Shown here: one piece after another, positions 1 through 5,800 of the stretch
Numbering within the stretch: the first letter of the stretch is position 1
Layout of the letters: each line of letters begins with the position of its first letter
Program-made: the position numbers and the translations under genes
The notes under the pieces: model-generated
Told to the model about the DNA's origin: nothing
What the model saw: only the letters and a program-made list of their open reading frames with translations
Databases searched by the model: none
Assembly (NCBI GenBank): GCA_031256755.1
Contig: JAIRPZ010000247.1
Coordinates: 1-7,805 of the forward strand
DNA: 7,805 nt
Origin: Planctomycetaceae bacterium
GTDB lineage: Bacteria > Planctomycetota > Planctomycetia > Pirellulales > Thermoguttaceae
Direction of reading: 5' to 3'

Positions 1-1
1 A

Positions 2-937
2 TTACCGAATAATCGTTTGAATACCGGCTTGCGGCACAGGCGTACCCGCCGGCAGCGGTATCGGCGGAGGCATAACGGCTCCACGCGGCTGCAAAAATTC
101 CGGACTGCATAAGTCAACCGCCTGATACCCGGAAAAAACCGGCATCTCAAAGGTTGTTTGAGCAAACGGCGTTTCCGAATTAAAAACCGGCGTTCCCAAA
201 TCAATGACCATTTTGCCTTCGGTTCCTTCACACTGTATTTCAATCTTTCGGGCATAGTAAATGCCCGTTCCCCGATCAAACCGCAGATCGCTTGCCGCTG
301 CAAAGGCAATCAGTTTGTTTTGCGGCGTGTACAATTCCTGCCGGAGAATACAGCCGGTTTTGGAATCAATCACGGTACGTTTGACAAACTGCCCGGAAGC
401 CGTTTGACACCGGGAAAGGATTTCCCAGTTGCCGTCAGCGAGGCGGTTGGGTCCCGAATGAAGATCGGACGGTTTGAACTCGGCGAGTCCAAGCGCATCA
501 ATAAGCCAGTCGGGATCAATCGGAATTTTGGATCGGACAGGACAAGCCGGATATTGATCGTGCCGGCAGTACCACATTTCTCCGGTCAACTTCCGCATCC
601 AAATCCAGAAGAGGGTGTCATTGCTGCCGAAATCGTATTCTTGTCCGGTCAGGGCGGTGGCGGAACCCTGAAGACGGAGACGTTTGGGACGTTCAAAGAA
701 AAGCCGCGAATGAAGCGGAATCAAAACGCCGGGCGCATAAATGGAAGCATTCGGAGCGGAAAAATTCCGAATCTTTTGGCTATTCTGATTGATGGCGGCG
801 GTTAATTGTTCCAGAGTCGGCTGTGCTGCGGTGACCAGCGGCGGCATAGGCGGCTGCCTTCGGTATAGTCCTTTGAAGAAAGAGCATCCGCTCAAACAAA
901 GACACAAAAACAAAAGGGAAAAGGTTTTATACACCAT
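2..937 (-). CDS. Putative secreted lipoprotein, planctomycete-type, unknown function
   Basis: A 311-aa protein exported and probably anchored by lipid; its biochemical role is unknown. The start at 937 gives a classic type II signal peptide: MVYK, a hydrophobic stretch (residues 6-15) and the lipobox LSGC, with Cys18 the predicted lipidated residue. Ser at +2 would favour outer-membrane sorting by the Lol rule known from enterobacteria. The mature part begins with a proline-rich linker (29-39), then a region starting LEQLTAAIN, an aromatic segment LFWIWMRK (109-116), the stretch PDWLIDALGL (142-151) and SGYQAVDL (269-276). It ends in a Pro-rich tail (289-303). The alternation of short polar and hydrophobic stretches suggests a beta-rich, LolA/LppX-like fold, but this is inference. 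From memory the FWxW, WLIDALGL and GYxxVDL segments resemble a lipoprotein family conserved in Planctomycetes; no search was possible. The frame stays open upstream to 1045 and an ATG at 958 is an alternative start, but those starts put extra residues before the signal peptide. It is divergent from the protease gene. Confidence 0.8.
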   Translation of the reverse strand: MVYKTFSLLFLCLCLSGCSFFKGLYRRQPPMPPLVTAAQPTLEQLTAAINQNSQKIRNFSAPNASIYAPGVLIPLHSRLFFERPKRLRLQGSATALTGQEYDFGSNDTLFWIWMRKLTGEMWYCRHDQYPACPVRSKIPIDPDWLIDALGLAEFKPSDLHSGPNRLADGNWEILSRCQTASGQFVKRTVIDSKTGCILRQELYTPQNKLIAFAAASDLRFDRGTGIYYARKIEIQCEGTEGKMVIDLGTPVFNSETPFAQTTFEMPVFSGYQAVDLCSPEFLQPRGAVMPPPIPLPAGTPVPQAGIQTIIR

Positions 938-1020
938 CGAAATCTGCGGGTACAGCATGCCGGCACAGCGTCTGCTCCGAGAATAACGAAATACCGGCAA
1001 CACCGCAAGAGGAAAACGGG

Positions 1021-1040
1021 CGGTCGGAAAAAACAGACCG
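1021..1040. repeat. Short inverted repeat in the divergent intergenic region
   Basis: CGGTC (1021-1025) and GACCG (1036-1040) are perfect complementary arms around an A-rich 10-nt centre. It sits directly upstream of the putative -35 position of the site-2 protease promoter and between two divergent genes, which is where an operator could lie. Five-base arms can easily occur by chance and no regulator is identified. Confidence 0.25.
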
Positions 1041-1069
1041 TACAAAACGCCGGCACGTTGGGGTACAAT
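1041..1069 (+). promoter_or_regulatory. Candidate promoter of the site-2 protease gene
   Basis: TACAAT at 1064-1069 matches the sigma70 -10 consensus at five of six positions. There is no good -35 box; the hexamer 17 bp upstream (1041-1046) is TACAAA. Transcription would begin near 1076, leaving a leader of about 22 nt before the ATG at 1098. The -10 to ATG distance (28 nt) is almost the same as at the kinase and pheA genes, which adds some weight. Confidence 0.4.
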
Positions 1070-1097
1070 TTCCGTTTCCGTTTTCCAGAAAAAAAGA

Positions 1098-1817
1098 ATG
1101 TCCGACTTTCATTTTCGTCTTTTCGGTTTTCCGGTTACGATTCAGCCCGTCTTTTGGCTGACAGCCGCCCTTCTTTCAGCGATGATATGCGACCGTATTG
1201 AGAATATGTCCAATGCGAATATGTCCGATTGGATCGGCAAAATGTTGATCGTCATGTCTGCGATTCTTGTTTCCATTCTGGTTCATGAACTTGGACACGG
1301 ACTGGCTTACCGGTATATCGTCCGTGTCGAGTCGTCGCTTATCGTGCATGGGTTCGGCGGTTTGACGGTACCGGTGCATCAACATCACCGCCGGCGTGGA
1401 TTTATCGGAATGGTGCAGGAATCCTTTCTTGCTTTCGCCGGTCCGTTTGCCGGTTTTATTCTTGCCGCCGCCGTTTTGCTGATGTTTTATATTATGCCGC
1501 CGGTGCCGGACCATTCGCCGGCCGCTCCTCTTTTCCGCTTTTGGCTGGACACGATCTTTTTCATTTCGGTTGTCTGGGGGATATTTAATCTGCTTCCGAT
1601 CTTTCCGATGGACGGCGGTTTTATCCTTCGGGAAGTTTTTTCGTATATTTTTCCCCGCAGCGGTGAAAAAAATACGTACATTTTTTCACTGACGCTGTCG
1701 GTCGTGCTTGCCGCCGTTTCGCTGCTGTACAACGAATTCTACATTACCGTACTCTTCGCATTGTTTGCGTATCAGAATTATCAGCGTCTTACATTCATGT
1801 CGTTCCGGCACTGGTAA
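1098..1817 (+). CDS. Site-2 protease family zinc metalloprotease (M50)
   Basis: A 239-aa integral-membrane protein of the S2P/M50 family, which cleaves transmembrane substrates within the membrane, typically in regulated intramembrane proteolysis of anti-sigma factors. The zinc-binding motif HELGH is at residues 63-67 (His63, His67 ligands, Glu64 catalytic) inside the second hydrophobic segment. The second family motif NLLPIFPMDGG is at 164-174, with Asp172 the expected third zinc ligand. GFGGL (85-89) and AGP (114-116) are further features of the compact bacterial type. Hydrophobic segments fall near 14-30, 48-68, 109-133, 150-170, 195-210 and 214-225. No PDZ or CBS domain is present, so it is a minimal protease core; how it selects substrates is not visible. 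The ATG at 1098 is preceded only by an A-rich tract with no clear Shine-Dalgarno. The first residues (FRLFGFPVTIQPVFW) match the usual start of this family, supporting the choice. No sigma or anti-sigma gene is adjacent, so its target is unknown. Confidence 0.93.
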   Translation: MSDFHFRLFGFPVTIQPVFWLTAALLSAMICDRIENMSNANMSDWIGKMLIVMSAILVSILVHELGHGLAYRYIVRVESSLIVHGFGGLTVPVHQHHRRRGFIGMVQESFLAFAGPFAGFILAAAVLLMFYIMPPVPDHSPAAPLFRFWLDTIFFISVVWGIFNLLPIFPMDGGFILREVFSYIFPRSGEKNTYIFSLTLSVVLAAVSLLYNEFYITVLFALFAYQNYQRLTFMSFRHW

Positions 1818-1875
1818 TTCCGTACTGTGACGTTATTCCGCACGTACCGCATGAATGATTACAAAAGGACAAAAA

Positions 1876-2031
1876 ATGTTTGCGGAATGTTTTCATCGTT
1901 TGAATGATCGGCAGGCATTTCATGATTTTTGCGGCAAAATAATTTCCGCCACCGAAAAAAAATTTTGTTTTTTGTATTTTTTTTGTATTTTTTTGTTCTG
2001 TACCTCTTGCATTATTTTGGAAAAATGGTAA
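1876..2031 (+). CDS. Possible small membrane protein, 51 aa (uncertain)
   Basis: An ATG at 1876 is preceded by AAGGA (1865-1869) with 6-nt spacing, a good ribosome-binding site, and opens 51 codons to a TAA at 2029-2031. The predicted peptide has a polar N-terminal half (about residues 1-29) and a very hydrophobic Phe/Cys-rich C-terminal half (about 30-48) long enough to span a membrane. It has six cysteines (5, 19, 31, 37, 42, 45). It lies 58 bp after the protease stop and could be translated from the same transcript. The caution is that the hydrophobic segment is encoded by a homopolymeric T-rich block (1963-1994), and any T-tract read in this frame gives Phe. The ORF may therefore be an accident of a terminator or an AT-rich promoter region. 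I do not recognise a family. Confidence 0.3.
   Translation: MFAECFHRLNDRQAFHDFCGKIISATEKKFCFLYFFCIFLFCTSCIILEKW
1931..1994 (+). terminator. Weak hairpin plus T-tract, possible terminator of the protease transcript
   Basis: GCGG (1931-1934) pairs with CCGC (1946-1949), extended by AAA (1936-1938) with TTT (1943-1945) across a bulged C, leaving a 4-nt loop. A T-rich block follows from 1963. The 13-nt gap between stem and T-tract is longer than in a canonical rho-independent terminator, so this is a weak call. It is also incompatible with translation of the small ORF being important. Confidence 0.25.
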
Positions 2032-2034
2032 ACT
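2007..2034 (+). promoter_or_regulatory. Weak candidate promoter for the histone-like gene, with AT-rich upstream tract
   Basis: TTGCAT (2007-2012) and TAAACT (2029-2034) are separated by 16 bp and match sigma70 boxes at three and four of six positions. The A8T4 and T6/T8/T7 tracts at 1955-1994 lie just upstream, where an UP element or a bent A-tract could compensate for weak boxes. Transcription would start near 2041 and give a leader of about 425 nt before the ATG at 2467. This is inferred from position; no better promoter was found nearer to the gene. Confidence 0.3.
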
Positions 2035-2040
2035 ACTCCG

Positions 2041-2466
2041 TCAATGAATGAGGAATTACATGTCCGATGGACTTGTCATTCGGTCGAAAGACGGTATCAT
2101 TGAGCAAAATGATTCTTGTCATGAAACGAATGGTTGAGAACACCGGGTTCATGGAAAGGACTCATGAAGGACTTGTTCATAACTTTTTTATCGACAGGTC
2201 ACCGGAGAATCAGGTTTGATCTTCTGTGAAACGTCGAAAGGAATCGCCGAAGTTGTCGACTTCTTACAAAATGATGGTCAGCACGGTTAGACATGCAGAA
2301 CTGTTCTCTTTGCAGGATGAACTTTGCCGGTTTCTTTTTGCGCCGATCTGGAATCACCCTCTCCGCGAGGTTGTTATCGGTTGCTGTAACCGAGGCCTCA
2401 CTATTTCGAGACAGGACATTATTGCTTTTGTTTTGTCTCTCACCTCCATTTCCAGGAGAATTTACA
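2041..2466 (+). other. Long gene-free stretch before the histone-like gene; possible structured leader
   Basis: No convincing gene is seen here. Several complementary arms suggest RNA structure. TCAATGA (2041-2047) is the exact reverse complement of TCATTGA (2097-2103). Between them CCGATG (2064-2069) pairs with CATTCGG (2077-2083) with one bulge, and GTC-GAAA-GAC (2083-2092) forms a short GNRA-type hairpin. Further on are TTCATG/CATGAA (2148-2153 with 2163-2168), GAAGT/ACTTC (2249-2253 with 2259-2263) and CGGTT/AACCG (2378-2382 with 2388-2392). Three short open frames exist: 2060-2137 (25 aa, GAGGA just upstream), 2121-2219 (32 aa) and 2226-2510 (GTG start, running into the histone-like gene). 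None resembles a known protein. It does not look like tmRNA, RNase P RNA, SRP RNA or a riboswitch that I can recognise. Confidence 0.3.
2444..2458 (+). promoter_or_regulatory. Shine-Dalgarno of the histone-like gene, with a facing complementary CTCC
   Basis: AGGAG (2454-2458), 8 nt before the ATG at 2467, is the strongest ribosome-binding site in the window and decides the start of the 64-aa protein. CTCC at 2444-2447 can pair with GGAG at 2455-2458 across a 7-nt loop, so a short hairpin could mask the site. A 4-bp stem alone is weak. Confidence 0.65.
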
Positions 2467-2661
2467 ATGCCGAAAAAAGCGTCGAAGAAAGCCGCCAAGA
2501 AGGCCGCTAAGAAGTCCGTGAAGAAATCATCGAAAAAATCTTCGAAGAAAGCATCGAAGAAATCTTCGAAGAAAGCATCGAAGAAATCGGTGAAGAGAAC
2601 CAAGAAGGCATGCAAGAAAGCGTGCAGAACGGGAACGGCATGCCCGACCGTTACGGTGTAA
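2467..2661 (+). CDS. Histone H1-like lysine-rich DNA-binding protein
   Basis: A 64-aa, extremely basic protein with 25 lysines. Residues 3-40 are ten KK doublets spaced exactly four residues apart, separated by pairs of Ala, Ser or Val (the KKAS, KKAA, KKSS pattern). This is the composition of the C-terminal tail of eukaryotic histone H1 and of bacterial H1-like proteins (chlamydial Hc1/Hc2, AlgP-type tails, planctomycete and other small nucleoid proteins). It probably binds nucleic acid non-specifically and helps compact or organise the nucleoid in the cytoplasm. There is no folded domain; the whole protein is likely disordered. The C-terminus differs: KKACKKACRTGTACP carries three cysteines (49, 53, 59) and ends TVTV, so metal binding or disulfide cross-linking is conceivable. 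The start is set by AGGAG at 2454-2458. The frame is open further upstream to 2293, but those residues do not share the composition. A strong terminator follows, so it is probably a single-gene transcript. Confidence 0.85.
   Translation: MPKKASKKAAKKAAKKSVKKSSKKSSKKASKKSSKKASKKSVKRTKKACKKACRTGTACPTVTV
2539..2586 (+). repeat. Two perfect 24-bp tandem repeats inside the histone-like gene
   Basis: Bases 2539-2562 and 2563-2586 are identical. Each encodes two KKxx units (SSKKASKK, with the same codons), and the broader gene shows a looser 12-bp period. The exact identity at DNA level suggests recent duplication by slippage, so repeat number may vary between strains. Confidence 0.9.
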
Positions 2662-2710
2662 GATTGCCGATGCTTCGGTCCTTGCCGGTATTTTCCGGCG
2701 AAAGGTAAAA

Positions 2711-2759
2711 GGACGGCTGTTCTTTCGGCTTCTGCCGGAAGCAGCCGCCCTTTTTCTTT
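2711..2759 (+). terminator. Rho-independent terminator after the histone-like gene
   Basis: GGACGGCTG (2711-2719) pairs with CAGCCGCCC (2742-2750) with one A-C mismatch. The stem continues inside through CTTTCGGC and GCCGGAAG around a TTCT loop, with two extra T residues bulged on the left arm. The stem is followed directly by TTTTTCTTT. On the opposite strand the hairpin is followed by TTTTACCTTT, so it may also work in reverse. A smaller GCCGG/CCGGC hairpin (2684-2699) precedes it. Confidence 0.88.
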
Positions 2760-2787
2760 GCCCGTCAGACATTTTCCGAACCGCAAG

Positions 2788-2815
2788 TTGTTTTTTGCCG
2801 TAATTCGGATACAAT
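2788..2815 (+). promoter_or_regulatory. Candidate sigma70-type promoter of the hybrid kinase gene
   Basis: TTGTTT (2788-2793) and TACAAT (2810-2815) are separated by 16 bp; the -10 matches five of six positions and the -35 three of six. It lies between the histone-gene terminator and the kinase ATG, giving a predicted leader of about 22 nt (start near 2822). The ATG at 2845 has no Shine-Dalgarno. Confidence 0.55.
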
Positions 2816-2844
2816 GGCAGCGGTTTTTCCATTCGCGTTCAGTT

Positions 2845-5800
2845 ATGTCTGTATTGAAGGACACCGCCATTGCTCCCGAAATTGCCCTGCAACTTGTCCA
2901 AGGACTTTTTGCTTCGCCCCATTGCGGTCTCGTTGTCATCAATGAACAAACCAACATTGAACAACTGTACGGTGTTTCTCTTCACTGCTTTGATTCCGCT
3001 GCCGGTCAGTCCGCCATCTCCTATTTTCGGATGAATCCGATCATTATCGCCGGACTGCAAAACGCCGCCGACGGGACTTCCGCCTCCTTTTCAACGTGGT
3101 TTTCCGGGCTTTATCTTCATGTCCAAGTCATTCCGGTCGACGGGAAAATTCTCCTGTTTTTTTACGAAGATACCGAAAATACTATGCGGCAATATATGGA
3201 CGGAAGCGACGGAGAACAGGGAATGCCCTTTTCTGTTTTCAATTCATCGCGGGAACCGCTCGAAATTGTCCGCAACCGGAAAATTGTTTTGATCAATCAG
3301 GCATTCACGGATATTTTCCGCGAATTCGCCGATGAATCCGTCGGACAATCCTTTGCCGTGTCTATCCGCTCACGCATCGGCATTACAGAAAAATCCTTAC
3401 AGGAACTTTCAGAATCCTATCTTGAAGAAGTGCAGTTGCAAGCCGAATCGGGAAAACCACAGCGGTTTGAATCCGAACATGTCATCCGCGGCGAACGACG
3501 GTATCTTGAAACACTGATCGTTCCGGCAATTATTCAGGGCGAAACCTATTTGAGCGTTTCTTCCCGCGAAACAACCGCAGAACACCGTATTGCTGAACAA
3601 GTCAAACTTCAAATGGCGATTCTCGAATCGGCGCACATCGGGATTGTCGCGATTTCGGAATCCGCAGACGGATGTCTCGTGAACGCACCGTTTCGGAAAA
3701 TGTTCGGCAACACCGATATTGATGTCTTTATTGTCAAAAATCCCAAAGAGTCCGTTTCACGTTTTTTCGCCGAATACGTCCGTAATCCCGAAGACATTGT
3801 TTTGGCACTGAACGCCGTCCGGGCAACCGGCAAACCGCAGAAAGGGACGTTCTGGTTTCATGACGGAAGGGTTTGCGAATGGCATGTTGAAGCCGTCGTC
3901 ACCGGAATCGGATTGTCCGGCAAAACGATTGTGTTCATGTTTCACGATATTACCGTGCTTCATTCCGCCAATGAAGCCGTGAAACAGCGTGAATCGCTGC
4001 TTAACGTCATTTTGGAAACGTCCGATGACGGAATTCTTGCCGTTAACAAAGAGTCTGTTCTGCATACAAATAGTTTGCTGCGGGAAATGGCGGCGGATTT
4101 GCTGGACGGAGGAAAAAACATCAATTGGAACCGAATGTCTCCGCAGCAAGTTCGGGAAATGATCATGCGGTCGTCCGCAGACCCGGAGATTGCCGGAAAT
4201 CTGTTAACGCATCTTGCGGAAGGAGAATCGTCCGGCGACGATAATGTCGTTTTCTTCAAAAGCGGAAATATACTGCGGTTCCGGGCGCACACGATTATGT
4301 CCGCGACAGGGGACGATTTTCTGCGGATTTGGCGGTGCCGGGATAAAACAGACGAATGGAATGCCGCCAAACGCATCAAAGAAAGTGAATCCCAATACCG
4401 GTCGCTTGCCGAAGCCCTTAACGGCGGTTTGTTTATTCTTAACGTGATCCGTAATGAATACGGGGTTCCCGGCGATTACCGGTTTTTTTACGTAAACCGG
4501 ACATTCATGGAACAGTTCAGCGAACCGGACGGGGAACCCGTTCTCGGCAAATCCGCACTGACGCTGTTTCAAGGAATCCGATGTACGTCTCACGAGTTCG
4601 GTTTCCGGTGGTGGCAGAGTTTTGAGATCACCGCCGAAGGACAATCCGGCATCTATCATTACTATTTTCCCGACAGCAAAACGAGTCCGTACCGGCAGAT
4701 TATTCTGTTCCAGCCGCAGCCGGATCAGATTGCCGGTATTATGTATGATGAAACAACGCAGCAGAAAGCGATTGAAGCCCAGCGCACCATGCAAGCCGTT
4801 GTGTCTCATCTTTCCGAACCGGTTTTTTGGACATCGCTTTTCGGCAACATTATCTATGCCAATGCCGCGGCAGCCGCTGCCGTCGGCTTAAACAATCCAG
4901 ATCAACTGGTCGGGCATTTAATTTTTCCGTTTTTCCCCGCTCTGTCCGAATCGCCGGATATGTGGGATCGTTTTGTACAGAACGTCATTGCCAATACGTC
5001 TCACCGGATCGAAATCGCTGTCCGCAAAAAAGACGGTACGGAATATCCGGCATTTGCCATTACGGATATTCTGGAACAGGACGGTACGCCCTTTATGGTT
5101 ACCTGTCTGCATGATCTTTCCGAACAGACGCGGCGGATCGAAGCGGAACAAGCGTCCGTTGCGAAAACGCAGTTTCTTGCTCATATGAGTCACGAAATCC
5201 GCACACCGCTCAACGGGGTTATCGGAATGTCCGACTTGCTGCTGACGACCGAATTGAATCCGAAACAAAGAGAATACGCCGAGATCGCCAGAGCATCCGG
5301 CAAATATCTCTTATCGCTGATCAATGATATTCTTGATTTTTCCAAGATCGAGGCGGGGAAACTGGAATTTGAATGTGTCGAATTTAATCTGCCGGAACTG
5401 ATGGATTCGGTTCTCGGGATTCTTTCTCCGAAAGCGGAAAGTGCGAATCTTGAATTGTGCAGTGTGGCTTTGACGGATATACCGGAATATGTGACGGGCG
5501 ATCCGGGACGTATCCGGCAAATTTTAATCAACCTTGTCAACAACGCGCTCAAATTTACATCGCACGGCGGAGTTTGTTTGAGCATTGCCGATGAAGGAAT
5601 CTCGCAAGTGAACGGTATGGGATACCACATGCTCAAATTCGCCGTCAAGGATTCCGGCATCGGTATTCCGAAAGAACGGATGAACCGGCTGTTCCGCTCC
5701 TTTTCGCAAATTGACGCTTCGCAATCGAGAAAATACGGCGGGACCGGTTTGGGGCTGGCGATTTCTAAAGAACTCGTTCACTTGATGAACGGAGAAATCG

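Noticed and set aside
158..805. 215-codon open frame on the plus strand across the lipoprotein gene
   Set aside because: It is antisense to a well-supported lipoprotein gene, has no recognisable domain and has a composition typical of a shadow frame.
927..1112. 61-codon minus-strand frame between the lipoprotein and protease genes
   Set aside because: It overlaps both gene starts and the protease promoter, and shows no signal or domain.
1822..1847. Hairpin just after the protease stop (GTAC-GTG with CAC-GTAC, one bulge) considered as a terminator
   Set aside because: No T-tract follows the stem; the downstream bases are a purine-rich Shine-Dalgarno-like stretch instead.
2297..2307. Palindrome AGAACTGTTCT considered as a LexA-type operator
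   Set aside because: The half-sites GAAC and GTTC are separated by one base instead of the four in the Gram-positive LexA box, and no promoter or SOS gene is adjacent.
2226..2510. 94-codon plus-strand frame with a GTG start ending inside the histone-like gene
   Set aside because: No Shine-Dalgarno, no recognisable family, and its end is only the histone-like gene read in another frame. Listed only as part of the leader region.
2539..2586. Repeats considered as a CRISPR-like array
   Set aside because: The copies are directly adjacent without spacers and lie in frame within a lysine-rich coding sequence.
2758..2844. Kinase start at TTG 2758, adding 29 residues
   Set aside because: This start lies in the T-tract of the preceding terminator and upstream of the likely promoter; the added residues look unrelated to a PAS domain.
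2199..2957. Long minus-strand open frame across the histone-like gene with Phe/Asp-rich repeats
   Set aside because: The FFDAFF-like repeats are simply the complement of the KKxx lysine repeats. The frame runs across a strong terminator and into the kinase promoter and 5' end.
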